Notes: generated by a model from the sequence alone, not told the origin. Numbered from the stretch's first letter, positions 49,610-58,627 are shown. The stretch: DNA of 64,000 nucleotides from CAZKGE01 sp964636405 (GCA_964636405.1 CAZWSI010000002.1:1-64000); one strand, 5' to 3'. Translations and numbers: made by a program.

Positions 49610-50764
49610 ATGGAACAGACTCGAAGCTATGACGTGGTGATAATCGGCGGCGGCGTGGTGGGCGCGGCCGCGGCCTGGAAGCTCTCCGCCGCAGGCGCGC
49701 GGGTGGCCCTGCTGGAGCGGGACGATTTATGCGGGGGCGCGTCGGCCACAAACCCCGGCTTTTGCGTGCTCAGCTACCGCGAGAATCCGCTCTCCATGGG
49801 CCTTGCGCTCCGGCAGCAGGCCTCGTGGGCCGAAACGCAGCGCGAAATTGGGGATGTGGAATATCGCCAGTCCGGCGGGCTTATGCCCATTACGGACGAG
49901 GGGCAGCTCGCGGCGCTTACGGGCCTATGCAAGCACGCCCACGGACTGGGACTTGCCGATATCGGCATCATTACGGCCAAGGAGGCGGTCGAGCTCGAGC
50001 CTGCGCTTTCGGGCAGCCCGATAACGGCCGCGTGCTGGTGCCCGGGCGAAGGCAAGGTGAACCCCTTCAAGCTCAACCTCGCCATGGCCGACAAGGCGCG
50101 CGCGCTGGGCGCTTCGCTCTTTCCGCACACGCCCGTGACGGGCATAAACGTGCAAAACGGCGTGGTGACCTCGGTTGAAACCCCCAGGGGCGCGTTTTGC
50201 GCCGATTTGTTCGTCGCGGCGGCCGGCGCGTGGACGCGGGATCTTTGCAAGCTCGCGGGCCGCGAGATTCCCGTTTGCTTCGAGCGGGGCGAAGCTATGG
50301 TCACCATGCAGGTGCAGCCGAGGCTTAGACGCATGATCACGGACGGCGCGCTCTTTAACAAGCCCGCCGGGCCCTTTACCATGGCGGTGGGCGCGTGCAT
50401 GGCGCAGACCGTGTCCGGCAACATCGTGCTCGCGCAGGCCACGACCCGCCCGCCCGAGCACGACAAGCGCAACACCTTCGAGGGCGTGCACGCCGTGGCC
50501 AAGCGCGTGCTGACGCTCTTTCCCGGCTTTTCCGATCTCGAAATCATCCGCATGTGGGCCGGGCTCGTTTCCTACGCGCCCGACAAGCAGCCCGTGTTCG
50601 GCCCGCTTGCCTCCCCGCGCAATCTTTTCATCGCCAACTCCTTCCACAGCGCCATCGCGCTTTCGCCCTCCATTGGCGACCTGGTCGCGGCTTACTACAA
50701 AACGGGCCGCATCCCCGAGGAGGCCCGCGCGTATACGCCGGAACGCTTTGCGGAAAACGGGTAG
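49610..50764 (+). CDS. FAD-dependent amine/D-amino-acid oxidoreductase (DadA/glycine oxidase-like)
   Basis: A 384-residue DAO-family flavoprotein. The ADP-binding motif VVIIGGGVVGAAAAWKLSAAGA and LLERDDLCGGAS are at the N-terminus. Mid-protein ALSGSPITAACWCPGEGKVNPFKL and the C-terminal SYAPDKQPVFGPL, NLFIANSFHSAIALSPSIGDLVA match glycine oxidase/sarcosine dehydrogenase/DadA proteins. It would oxidise an N-substituted glycine or amino acid. In an anaerobe the electrons probably pass to another carrier, not oxygen. It lies 15 bases after the second Mch-like gene and closes the plus-strand operon; terminator-like hairpins follow. Confidence 0.85.
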   Translation: MEQTRSYDVVIIGGGVVGAAAAWKLSAAGARVALLERDDLCGGASATNPGFCVLSYRENPLSMGLALRQQASWAETQREIGDVEYRQSGGLMPITDEGQLAALTGLCKHAHGLGLADIGIITAKEAVELEPALSGSPITAACWCPGEGKVNPFKLNLAMADKARALGASLFPHTPVTGINVQNGVVTSVETPRGAFCADLFVAAAGAWTRDLCKLAGREIPVCFERGEAMVTMQVQPRLRRMITDGALFNKPAGPFTMAVGACMAQTVSGNIVLAQATTRPPEHDKRNTFEGVHAVAKRVLTLFPGFSDLEIIRMWAGLVSYAPDKQPVFGPLASPRNLFIANSFHSAIALSPSIGDLVAAYYKTGRIPEEARAYTPERFAENG

Positions 50765-50795
50765 GTACGGGGGTACGGTTGGGTACGGGGGTACG

Positions 50796-50841
50796 CCGGG
50801 GCTCTGCCCCGGGCCCCGCTTAAGGGGCAAAGCCCCTTAAG
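50796..50841. repeat. compound palindromic intergenic element
   Basis: Two perfect hairpins follow each other: CCGGGGC-TCT-GCCCCGG (50796-50812) and CTTAAGGGGC-AAA-GCCCCTTAAG (50819-50841). Just before it, from about 50765, there is a short direct repeat of GGGTACGG-like units. I recognise this kind of double palindrome as a common intergenic repeat in GC-rich clostridial genomes. Confidence 0.7.
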
Positions 50842-50890
50842 AATCCCATCTCTGACCGCGTTTTGCGCGTGCTCTTTAGCTTGTGTCTAT

Positions 50891-50929
50891 AAAAATTACT
50901 TGGCCCGGCAAGTCTTTGTCGGGCCAAGT
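50891..50929 (-). terminator. intrinsic terminator after hyuA
   Basis: A perfect 10-base stem (ACTTGGCCCG 50898-50907 with CGGGCCAAGT 50920-50929) is followed on the minus strand by AATTTTTA. It is placed downstream of the hyuA stop at 50997. Confidence 0.75.
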
Positions 50930-50948
50930 CTTTGTCTATTTGCTTTGG

Positions 50949-50987
50949 GGGCGATTATTCGGGATTTCCAAGGGTATCGCCCTTTTT
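50949..50987 (+). terminator. terminator for the Mch-importer operon
   Basis: GGGCGAT (50949-50955) pairs with ATCGCCC (50976-50982), followed by TTTTT. The 20-base loop makes it weaker than a classic terminator, but its position, convergent with hyuA, fits. Confidence 0.5.
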
Positions 50988-50996
50988 AACCGTCCC

Positions 50997-52343
50997 CTAC
51001 ACATACCGCCCCGCGGCAGCCCCGCACAAAGCGCCGTTGTGCGCCGTGAGCACGCCGCGCAGGAAGGTGTGGGTCACACGGCAGCCGACGGGCATGCCCT
51101 CAAACACCGTGTAGCCCGCGTTGCTGTGCTCGGCTGCGGCGGTGAGAAGCTGTTTGGCGTTGGGATCAAACAGCGTAATGTCTGCGTCCGCGCCCTCGGC
51201 GAGCACGCCCTTTTGGGGATAGAGGCCGTAGCGTTTGGCTGCCTCGGTGGCGATGCGGCCGGCAAGCTGCGGCAGCATGAGGCGGCCCTTTTGATAGCCC
51301 TCTGAGAACAGCAGCGCGGGCATGCTCTGCACGCCGCCGATGCCCGGAATGGCCTCAAAGCAGCCTTTGCATCTGAGCTTGTCCGGCAGCGTAAAGGGGC
51401 AGTGATCCGTAGAAATCAGGCCGATATCGCCCTTCTCCACCGCCTGCCAGAGGGCGGCGTTGTCTGAAGGCGTGCGCAGCGGAGGGGTCATAATATAGCG
51501 CTGCGGCTCCGGCCGCAGATAGCACGCGTCGGTGAGCAGCAGGTAATGCGGGCAGGTTTCGCCATAGACGCGCGCGCCGCGGCTGCGGGCCTCCGCAACG
51601 AGCCTTGCCGCGCCCGCCGTGGAGATGTGCGCCACAATGAGCGGAAGCTCCGCCTGCTCGGCAAGCGCGATGATCTCCCCCGCCGCCTTTTCCTCGGCGC
51701 TTGCGGGCCTGCTGGCGGCGTGCCAGCACGCGGCCGTCTTGCCCTCGCCAAGAAAGCGCGCCTTGGTATCCATCACGATTTCGTCGTCCTCGCAGTGCGC
51801 GAGCATGACCATGCCGAGGGTCGCCGCCTTCTTGAAGAGCGCGGGCAGCTTTTCGCGCGGATATTGCTCCGTGCCGTAGGTCGTGTAGATCTTGAGGCCC
51901 TTTACACCCAGCGCGGGCAGCGCGTCGAGGCCGGAAAGCGGCTCGTCAAACGCGCCCGTCACCTCCATGTGCAGGGCGTAGTCCGTATAAACCCGGCCGT
52001 CGGCCTCCGCACGCCGCGCAAGGAGCGCGCCTTCAAAGCTTTTGCCCTCGACCGGGCTGGCAAAATCCACCACCGTGGTCGTGCCGCCGAGCACGGCGCA
52101 GGCCGAGCCGACGGTAAAATCATCGGCGTTGCGGCCGCCCGCAGAGGTTTGCATGTGAAAATGCACATGGGAGTCCACCGCACCGGGCAGGGCAACAAGC
52201 CCCCGCGCGTCGAGCGTTTCGCAGCCGTCGCCGGAAAGCTTTTCGCCAATTTGCGCAATGCGCCCGTCTTCTACGCGGATATCGGCCACGTGCGCTTCGG
52301 CTTCGGTCACGACCGTCGCGCCGGAAATGAGCAAGGGTTTCAT
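50997..52343 (-). CDS. hyuA: D-hydantoinase/dihydropyrimidinase-type hydrolase HyuA
   Basis: A 448-residue cyclic-amidohydrolase. Metal site: DSHVHFH with H59 and H61, the lysine expected to be carboxylated in GVKGLKIYTTYG, MLAHCEDDE, VAHISTAGAARL and the aspartate in ISTDHCPF. GETCPHYLLLT is a family hallmark. The ATG at 52343 follows AAAGGAG by seven bases. It opens hydantoin, dihydropyrimidine or allantoin-like rings. It lies downstream of ygeY on the same strand, with a terminator-like hairpin between. In the anaerobic urate cluster of gut bacteria hyuA is one of the co-occurring genes. Confidence 0.88.
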   Translation of the reverse strand: MKPLLISGATVVTEAEAHVADIRVEDGRIAQIGEKLSGDGCETLDARGLVALPGAVDSHVHFHMQTSAGGRNADDFTVGSACAVLGGTTTVVDFASPVEGKSFEGALLARRAEADGRVYTDYALHMEVTGAFDEPLSGLDALPALGVKGLKIYTTYGTEQYPREKLPALFKKAATLGMVMLAHCEDDEIVMDTKARFLGEGKTAACWHAASRPASAEEKAAGEIIALAEQAELPLIVAHISTAGAARLVAEARSRGARVYGETCPHYLLLTDACYLRPEPQRYIMTPPLRTPSDNAALWQAVEKGDIGLISTDHCPFTLPDKLRCKGCFEAIPGIGGVQSMPALLFSEGYQKGRLMLPQLAGRIATEAAKRYGLYPQKGVLAEGADADITLFDPNAKQLLTAAAEHSNAGYTVFEGMPVGCRVTHTFLRGVLTAHNGALCGAAAGRYV

Positions 52344-52376
52344 GCGTCCGCTCCTTTCGTCTTGTTCAATGCCTTG

Positions 52377-52410
52377 AAAAAAGCAAGCGGGCCCAATGCG
52401 GTCCGCTTGC
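52377..52410 (-). terminator. terminator between ygeY and hyuA
   Basis: On the minus strand GCAAGCGG / CCGCTTGC (perfect 8-base stem, loop 12) is followed directly by TTTTTT. It should reduce read-through from ygeY into hyuA, whose start is 34 bases further on. Confidence 0.75.
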
Positions 52411-52422
52411 CCTTGGCTTTTC

Positions 52423-53625
52423 TTATTTTGCCGCGAAGAGCGGGAGCGTGGCGTAGAACTTGGTCGCCTCCAAAAACTCATTGATCTCCAGTTGATCGTC
52501 GCTCGAGTGGCAATACGCCTCGTTGCCCGGGCCAAAGCCGATGGACGGAATGCCCGTGCGGCCGCACAGATAGGTGGCGTTCGTGCAGAAATCCCACTTG
52601 GTGATCTCGGGCTCTTTGCCAAACATGGCCCGGAAGGCCGATGCGCCCGCCTGAATGAGCGGATGCTCCTCGGGCACAACCCAGGAGGGGAAATAATCCA
52701 CGCACTCGATATCGTAGCCCGTGTAGGTGGTAACCTTCTCGGTGTCGATCTCGGCGGATACGCCCGGAATGTCCTTAAAGAAGGGCTTAACCTCGTTGAT
52801 TAAATCCTCGATGCTCTCTCCGCAGGAGATGCGGCGGTCGCAGGTGATGACCGCCTCGCCCGGGATGGTGTTGAGGGAGGGGGTCTTGCAGCTCACGTTC
52901 GTCACCTCGATGGTGCCCTGCCCCAGGAAAGGATCGACCGGCAGCTCCTTCCACTTATCGATGGCCTCGATGATGGGGAGCGCCTTGATGAGCGCGTTGT
53001 CGCCGCGCCACGCGGCCGACGCGTGCGCGCACTTGCCCGGCACGGTGATGCGGATGAGCGCGCGGCCCTTGTGGCCCCGCATGATCTTGCCCTCGCTCGA
53101 CTCGGCCACGACGATGTAGTCCAGCTTGATATCCGGCGATTCCTTGAGCATGGCGGCCACGCAGCTGCCCTCCACATCCTCCTCGGAAACAGAGCCGGAC
53201 ACCCAGAGCGTAAAGTCCTTATCGAGCCCGAGCGCCTTGAGCGCGCGCGCGGCAAAGGTTGTGCCCACCAGACACCCCTTGTCGTCGCAGGCGCCCCGGC
53301 CGTAGATCACGCCATCGGCTACCGTGCCAGAAAGCGGCGGATATTTCCAGTCGGCCGGATCGCCCGGCTCGACGGTGTCGATATGCGAATCATACAGGAG
53401 CACGGTCTTGCCGCTGCCCACGCGGCCAAGCACATTGCCCACCGCGTCCACACGCACCTCGTCAAAGCCGAATTCCTTCATTTTGCTCTCGAGGTACTTG
53501 ACGGCGTTCCCCTCCTGATAGGTGACGCTCTCAATGCCGATAAATTCCGAAAGCATCTTGACCATTTCGTCCCGATGCGCTTCCAGGTACGCGGAAATCC
53601 GCTCAACCGCCTGTTTTTGATCCAT
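52423..53625 (-). CDS. ygeY: M20-family metallopeptidase YgeY
   Basis: A 400-residue di-zinc M20 hydrolase (DapE/ArgE/carboxypeptidase type). Seen: YDSHIDTVEPGDPADW, the bridging aspartate in YGRGACDDKGCLVG, the glutamates in SGSVSEEDVEG, and the dimerisation-domain motif GKCAHASAAWRGDNA. The C-terminus FGPGNEAYCHSSDDQLEI carries the last histidine. YgeY proteins occur in purine/ureide clusters and act on N-carbamoyl- or diaminopropionate-related amides; the exact substrate is not fixed by sequence. A good -10/-35 pair lies upstream, divergent from ygeW. Confidence 0.88.
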   Translation of the reverse strand: MDQKQAVERISAYLEAHRDEMVKMLSEFIGIESVTYQEGNAVKYLESKMKEFGFDEVRVDAVGNVLGRVGSGKTVLLYDSHIDTVEPGDPADWKYPPLSGTVADGVIYGRGACDDKGCLVGTTFAARALKALGLDKDFTLWVSGSVSEEDVEGSCVAAMLKESPDIKLDYIVVAESSEGKIMRGHKGRALIRITVPGKCAHASAAWRGDNALIKALPIIEAIDKWKELPVDPFLGQGTIEVTNVSCKTPSLNTIPGEAVITCDRRISCGESIEDLINEVKPFFKDIPGVSAEIDTEKVTTYTGYDIECVDYFPSWVVPEEHPLIQAGASAFRAMFGKEPEITKWDFCTNATYLCGRTGIPSIGFGPGNEAYCHSSDDQLEINEFLEATKFYATLPLFAAK

Positions 53626-53664
53626 ACGTTCATTCTCCTTTGCAGCACAATTGTGTATGCTTCT

Positions 53665-53692
53665 ATTATAGAAACAAAAAATGAAAATACAA
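53665..53692 (-). promoter_or_regulatory. ygeY promoter
   Basis: On the minus strand TTGTAT (53687-53692) and TATAAT (53665-53670) are 16 bases apart, about 40 bases before the ygeY start. Confidence 0.65.
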
Positions 53693-53693
53693 G

Positions 53694-53722
53694 TTGAAAA
53701 TAGGCGGCGTTTCTTATATAAT
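53694..53722 (+). promoter_or_regulatory. ygeW promoter
   Basis: TTGAAA (53694-53699) and TATAAT (53717-53722) are 17 bases apart. It lies back to back with the ygeY promoter; the two -35 boxes are separated by one base, so a single protein bound here would affect both. Confidence 0.75.
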
Positions 53723-53776
53723 AATGAAAAATGGCGCTGTAGCGCAAATTAATGGATACAAAAAAGGAGCAAGCTT

Positions 53777-54775
53777 ATGCAGACCGGAATGAAGGGCAAA
53801 CACTTCCTGTGCGAGCAGGACTGGACCAACGAAGAACTCGAGACTTTATTTGAGGTCACCAAAGAGCTCAAGCTGCGTTATGCGCTGGATCTCCCGACCG
53901 ACTGGCTCAAAAACAAGTCCATTTTCCTTCTCTTCTTTGAAGAGTCCACCCGTACGCGCAACGCTTTTGAGTGCGGCATCACCCAGCTCGGCGGCCATGC
54001 CAACTACCTCACCCCCAAGGCCACCCAGATCGACCATGGCGAGACGCCCAAGGACACCATCGAGGTGCTCTCCCGCATGGGTCACGGCATCGGCGTGCGC
54101 AACTCCTTTGTCAACGGCCACAAATGGATGCAGGAGTTGGCCAAGTACAGCAAGATTCCCGTTATGAACATGCAGTGCGACCTGTGGCATCCCACCCAGG
54201 CGCTCGCGGATATTTACACCATTAAGGAAAAGTTCAACAACGAGCTGCGCGGCCGCAAGTTCGTTATCTCCTGGACCTCCGCGGGCAAATACATGCGTCC
54301 GCTTTCCATGGCGCAGTCCCTCGTCACCCTCATGCCCCGCTTTGGGCTGGACGTGACGCTGGCGCACCCGAAGGGCTTTGAGCTCATGCCCGAGGCGCTT
54401 GATGTGGCCAAGGCCAACGCAGAGCGCTACGGCGGCAAGTTCCAGGTCGTCAACGATATGGACGAGGCCTGCGAAGGCGCCGACATCATCTACGCCAAGG
54501 GCTGGGGCCCGATCATGACCGTGGGCGACGACGAGAAGCGCGGTGTGGAAATGATCAACCAGAATCCCGGCTGGGTGGCGGATCGCCGCCGCATGGAGCT
54601 GGGCAGCAAGGACTGCATCTACATGCACTGCATGCCCGCCGACCGCGACATCGAGGTGACCAGCGAGGTCATGGACGGCCCCTGGTCCGTGCTGTATGAC
54701 GAAGCCGAGAACCGCATGCACACCATCAAGGCCCTCATGGCCCTCACCATGGGCAATATCTCCGCGAGAAGATAA
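53777..54775 (+). CDS. ygeW: knotted carbamoyltransferase YgeW
   Basis: A 332-residue aspartate/ornithine carbamoyltransferase-family protein of the YgeW branch. Seen: the carbamoyl-phosphate loop FEESTRTRNAFE, LGGHANYLTPKATQIDHGETPKDT, the GHGIGVRNSF strand, DLWHPTQALADI and the C-terminal MHCMPADRDIEV (HCLP-like). The residues for carbamoyl phosphate binding are intact; the amino-acid-side loop differs from OTCase. In purine/ureide breakdown it would act in the phosphorolytic direction, making carbamoyl phosphate for ATP synthesis by a carbamate kinase, none of which is in this window. AAAAGGAG precedes the ATG. Confidence 0.92.
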   Translation: MQTGMKGKHFLCEQDWTNEELETLFEVTKELKLRYALDLPTDWLKNKSIFLLFFEESTRTRNAFECGITQLGGHANYLTPKATQIDHGETPKDTIEVLSRMGHGIGVRNSFVNGHKWMQELAKYSKIPVMNMQCDLWHPTQALADIYTIKEKFNNELRGRKFVISWTSAGKYMRPLSMAQSLVTLMPRFGLDVTLAHPKGFELMPEALDVAKANAERYGGKFQVVNDMDEACEGADIIYAKGWGPIMTVGDDEKRGVEMINQNPGWVADRRRMELGSKDCIYMHCMPADRDIEVTSEVMDGPWSVLYDEAENRMHTIKALMALTMGNISARR

Positions 54776-54827
54776 GCCTTGCGCGTTCGATAGCGCCGAT
54801 TACACCCAGACACATGCTTGTCTACGG

Positions 54828-54872
54828 CTGTCCGCGGCGGAGAGGTTACAGCTCTGCCGCGGACAGTTTTTT
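54828..54872 (+). terminator. intrinsic terminator after ygeW
   Basis: A perfect 11-base stem (CTGTCCGCGGC / GCCGCGGACAG, loop 17) is followed directly by TTTTTT. Confidence 0.9.
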
Positions 54873-54925
54873 ACGCTTCAACAGCCCATTGCTTACCCAT
54901 TATTAACAAGGAGGCGGTTTGCTCC

Positions 54926-57271
54926 ATGCCACTGCTCGGAGAAAAAAACTTCCACATCATCAACCACAGCAAGCCGCGCGTAGACGGGATCGATAAGGTC
55001 ACGGGACGCGCGCGCTATGCCGCGGACGTATCCATGCCCAACATGGCCTATGGCGCCATGCTGCGCAGCGGGCGCGCAAGCGCGCGGGTCGTATCCATCG
55101 ACCGAACCGAAGCGCTCAAGCTGCCGGGCGTGCTCGCCATCGTAACGGCGGCGGAGCTTCCCAAGGCCCAGAGCTGGGCCAGCTACATGTATCTGACCGA
55201 CCGGGTGCGTTATGTGGGCGACGTGGTGGCTATGGCCGCCGCCGAAACGCTTCCCCAGGCCGAGGCCGCGCTCGCGGCGCTGAAAATCGAATACGAGGAG
55301 CTGCCCGCCGTGTTCTCCGTGCGCGACGCGGTCAAGGACGGCGCGCCCCAGCTCCATGAGCAATATCCCCACAATATTTTCACCCCCTCGGCCTTCTCCA
55401 TCCGCAAGGGCGACGTGGAAAAAGGCTTCGCGGAGGCGGACGTGATCGTCGAGCGCGAATACGAAACGCAGTATGCCGAGCACGCCTACATCGAGCCTGA
55501 GGCGGCCGTGGCATACGAAAACCCGACCGACGGCGCCATGACCGTGCACGCCAGCGCGCAGAACCCCTTCTTTACGCGGCGCTATATCGCGGATATTCTG
55601 CGCATTCCGCTCAACCGGGTGCGGCTCTTTCAGGAAACGCTGGGCGGCACCTTCGGCGGCAAGGAGGAGGGCGCGGGCCTGCTGGCGGCGCGCTGCGCGT
55701 ATCTAAGCCACATCACCGGGCGGCCCATGAAGATGCGCTTTACGCGGGAGGAATCCTTCCTCGAGAGCAGCAAGCGCCATCCCTTTATCCTCCACTACAA
55801 GGCGGGCTTGACGCGTGACGGCCGCATTGTGGCGTGGGAGGGCACGCAGATCGACAATTCCGGCGCGTACAACAACCAGACGCAGTTTATGAACTGGCGC
55901 GCGAGCGCGCACAGCGCCGGAGCCTACAGCATCCCCAACGTCAAGACCGACACCTACGGGGTGTTTACCAACAATATCCACGGCGGCGCGTTCCGCGGCT
56001 ATTCCTCTCCCTCGCTCATCTACGGGCAGGAGCAGTTTATCGAGGAGCTGGCCGAGGAAATCGGCATGGAGCCGCTGGCGTTTCGGCGCATCAACTGCCT
56101 AAAGGACGGCGCGACCGTGGCCACGGGCGCCGTGGTGGAGAATGTGATTCTGCCCGAGGTCATGGACTATACGGCCAAGGCTACGGATTACGAAGCCCGC
56201 CACGCGGAAAACAAGCGTCAAACGGGCAAAATACGCAAGGGCATCGGCATGGCCATCTGCCACCGGGGCTGCGGCTACGGCGCGGAATCGCCCGACGCCT
56301 CGGGCTGCATGCTCATCATCAACGAGGACGGCTCGGTGCTGCTGCATTCGGGCCTCGCGGAAAACGGGCAGGGCCTGAAAACCGCCTATTGCCAGATTGC
56401 GGCCGAGGCGCTGGGCGTACCATGCGAGAGCATCTGCTTTTACGGCACGGACACGCACGTCATTCCCGACTGCGGCATGACGGTGGCCTCGCGCGGCACG
56501 GTCATGGGCGCGCAGTCCGTGCGCCAGACCGCCGAGCGGCTCAATAGAATCATGCGGCAAAACGCCATCGATCTCGCGCTCTTTACCGCCGACGCGCTCG
56601 AACGCAAATGCGGCTTGCCGCGCGGCGGCGCGGGGCGCGATTCTACAGCCGAGGATATCGTGCTACTCGACGGCTTTTTCTTCCGGCCGGATTATCCCGC
56701 TTACCGCGTGCCCATCGCGAATGTGGCAAACGCCGGGCTGTGGCAGGGCATGCAGCTTGCGGAATTTTCTTGGTTCACGCCGCCGGCCTGCCCGCAGGAT
56801 CATGCCACGGGTCAGGGCAAGGCGTTCCCCACCTATGCGTACGGCTGCGTGGTGGCGGAGGTGGAGGTGGATACGGAAACGGGCTATGTGGACGTTACGC
56901 GCGTAACCTCGAGCCACGACGTGGGCACGGCCATTAATCCCGCGCTCATCCGGGGCCAGATCTACGGCGGCATCGTCATGGGGCAGGGCTACGGCATAAC
57001 CGAGGAGGTTGAGCTCAACAAGGGCCTCGTGCGCAACGAAAATCTGGACGAATACATCCTCCCAACCTCGCTGGACATGCCCGATATGCACGTGAATATC
57101 TTCGAGTGCAACGATCAAAACGGCACCTTCGGCGCAAAGAGCGTGGGCGAACCGGCCACCGAGGCCGTGGCCGCCGCCATCGCAAACGCCGTTTACAACG
57201 CGACCGGCCGGCGCATCCGGCAAAACCCCGCCACCCTTGAACGGGTGCTGCTGGGCAAAAATCTGCGATAG
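54926..57271 (+). CDS. xdhA: xanthine-dehydrogenase-family molybdenum-binding subunit
   Basis: A 781-residue large subunit of a molybdenum hydroxylase. Seen: RVDGIDKVTGRARYAADV at the N-terminus, YVGDVVAMAAAET, the molybdopterin-contacting QETLGGTFGGKEE, the FRGYSSPS segment at the XDH substrate-arginine region, GLAENGQGLKTAYCQIAAEALG, and the catalytic-glutamate motif GAKSVGEPA near the C-terminus. The ATG at 54926 with AAGGAGG upstream is preferred over the longer frame, which runs through the terminator. With the FAD and 2Fe-2S subunits it hydroxylates purines or related N-heterocycles. Substrate specificity (xanthine, hypoxanthine, nicotinate, urate-related) is not settled by sequence. 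In context, purine. Confidence 0.9.
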   Translation: MPLLGEKNFHIINHSKPRVDGIDKVTGRARYAADVSMPNMAYGAMLRSGRASARVVSIDRTEALKLPGVLAIVTAAELPKAQSWASYMYLTDRVRYVGDVVAMAAAETLPQAEAALAALKIEYEELPAVFSVRDAVKDGAPQLHEQYPHNIFTPSAFSIRKGDVEKGFAEADVIVEREYETQYAEHAYIEPEAAVAYENPTDGAMTVHASAQNPFFTRRYIADILRIPLNRVRLFQETLGGTFGGKEEGAGLLAARCAYLSHITGRPMKMRFTREESFLESSKRHPFILHYKAGLTRDGRIVAWEGTQIDNSGAYNNQTQFMNWRASAHSAGAYSIPNVKTDTYGVFTNNIHGGAFRGYSSPSLIYGQEQFIEELAEEIGMEPLAFRRINCLKDGATVATGAVVENVILPEVMDYTAKATDYEARHAENKRQTGKIRKGIGMAICHRGCGYGAESPDASGCMLIINEDGSVLLHSGLAENGQGLKTAYCQIAAEALGVPCESICFYGTDTHVIPDCGMTVASRGTVMGAQSVRQTAERLNRIMRQNAIDLALFTADALERKCGLPRGGAGRDSTAEDIVLLDGFFFRPDYPAYRVPIANVANAGLWQGMQLAEFSWFTPPACPQDHATGQGKAFPTYAYGCVVAEVEVDTETGYVDVTRVTSSHDVGTAINPALIRGQIYGGIVMGQGYGITEEVELNKGLVRNENLDEYILPTSLDMPDMHVNIFECNDQNGTFGAKSVGEPATEAVAAAIANAVYNATGRRIRQNPATLERVLLGKNLR

Positions 57272-57285
57272 GAGGCGACGGCAAG

Positions 57286-58155
57286 ATGCAAGCGCTTCAG
57301 TATCATAAGCCCTCCACGCTGGAGGAAGCACTCCGGCTCATGGACGAATACGCCCCCGCCATCAAGCCCTACGCGGGCGGCACCGATTTGATGGTGCAGC
57401 TCCGCGCGGGCGCAAAGCGACTCGCGGGCGTTTCTCACCTGCTCGACCTTGGCGCGCTCCCGCTTTCGGGCATTACGGAAACGGAGAGCGAAATGATCAT
57501 CGGCCCCGCCACAACCCACGCGGCGGTGGCGGCCTCGCCCGTGCTTTTGCGCTGCGCGCCCATGCTCGCGCAGGCCTCGTCCACTGTCGGCTCGCCGCAG
57601 ATCCGCAACGCGGGCACGGTGGGCGGGAATATCGCCAACGGCTCCCCCGCCGCCGATACGCTCTCGCCCTTTGTGGCGCTCGACGCGGTTTTGACGCTTG
57701 TAAGCGTATCGGGCACGCGGAAAGTGGCCGTCAAGGATATTTCCCTTGGCGCAAACAAGGTGTCCATCGCGCCAAACGAGCTCGTCACGGCCATTTCCTT
57801 CCCGAAAATCGACGGCTTTTCCACAGCCTTTATCAAGCTGGGCCGCCGCAAGGCGCTGGCCATCTCCCGCATGAATGTGGCGGCCGCACTCAAACTTGAA
57901 AACGGCGTGATTGCCGAGGCGCGCATCGCGCCGGGCTGCGTGTTTGCAAGCCCCGACCGCGTGCGCTGCGCCGAGGAGCTGCTTTTGGAGCAAAGGCCCG
58001 ACGCGGCGCTGTTTGCGCGCTGCGGCGAAGCGGTGTCCGACGAAATGGTGGCGCGCACCGGCGTGCGCTGGTCCACCGCGTACAAAAAGCCCGTGATCGC
58101 CGCGCTGGTGCGGCGCGCCCTCTGCCGGGCGGCGGGCCTCCCGGAGGTAGACTAA
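57286..58155 (+). CDS. xdhB: xanthine-dehydrogenase-family FAD-binding subunit
   Basis: A 289-residue FAD subunit of the CO-dehydrogenase/XDH medium-chain type. Seen: the isoalloxazine loop KPYAGGTDLMVQLRAG near residue 30, the second FAD motif QIRNAGTVGGNIANGSPAADT around 105-125, and the CO_deh_flav_C domain from about 175 (KLGRRKALAISRMNVAAAL). It passes electrons from the 2Fe-2S clusters to NAD+ or another acceptor. It starts 14 bases after the molybdenum subunit stop and is one base from the next gene. Confidence 0.92.
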   Translation: MQALQYHKPSTLEEALRLMDEYAPAIKPYAGGTDLMVQLRAGAKRLAGVSHLLDLGALPLSGITETESEMIIGPATTHAAVAASPVLLRCAPMLAQASSTVGSPQIRNAGTVGGNIANGSPAADTLSPFVALDAVLTLVSVSGTRKVAVKDISLGANKVSIAPNELVTAISFPKIDGFSTAFIKLGRRKALAISRMNVAAALKLENGVIAEARIAPGCVFASPDRVRCAEELLLEQRPDAALFARCGEAVSDEMVARTGVRWSTAYKKPVIAALVRRALCRAAGLPEVD

Positions 58156-58156
58156 C

Positions 58157-58627
58157 ATGCAGCTCGATTTTATTCTAAATGACAAGCCCGTTTCCGTGGA
58201 CGCAGCCGAGAACGCGCGGCTGCTCGACGTGCTGCGCGAGGCGCTGGGCCTGACCGGCACCAAGGAGGGCTGCGGCGTGGGCGAATGCGGCGCGTGCACG
58301 GTGATTGTGGACGGCGACGCGGTGGATTCCTGCCTCACCCTCGCGCTCTCCGTTGCGGGCAAGCGCGTGCTCACCGTGGAGGGCCTTTCCCAAGACGGCA
58401 AGCTCTGCGCGCTCCAGCAGGCGGTGCTCGATCATCACGCGCTGCAATGCGGCTACTGCACGCCGGGCTTCTTAATGAGCGCGAAGGCGCTTATGGACAA
58501 GAATCCCCACCCCACCCGCGAGGAAATCGCCGTGGCCATCTCCGGCAATCTCTGCCGTTGCACCGGCTACGAGCAGCTCATCGAGGCCTTTCTCGACGTA
58601 TCCGAGGGCAAGTACGCGGATCGGTAG
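58157..58627 (+). CDS. xdhC: xanthine-dehydrogenase-family 2Fe-2S subunit
   Basis: A 156-residue iron-sulfur subunit. The plant-type cluster ligands are C39, C44, C47 (GCGVGECGACT) and C59; the second cluster uses C98 and C101 (QCGYCTPGF), C133 and C135 (NLCRCTGY). All eight cysteines are present and the length is usual. It is the last gene of the hydroxylase operon. No molybdenum cofactor maturation gene lies next to it. Confidence 0.95.
   Translation: MQLDFILNDKPVSVDAAENARLLDVLREALGLTGTKEGCGVGECGACTVIVDGDAVDSCLTLALSVAGKRVLTVEGLSQDGKLCALQQAVLDHHALQCGYCTPGFLMSAKALMDKNPHPTREEIAVAISGNLCRCTGYEQLIEAFLDVSEGKYADR

Noticed and set aside
54818..54925. Longer N-terminus for the molybdenum subunit
   Set aside because: The extension runs through the intrinsic terminator at 54828-54872 and encodes no family sequence; ATG 54926 starts the conserved region.
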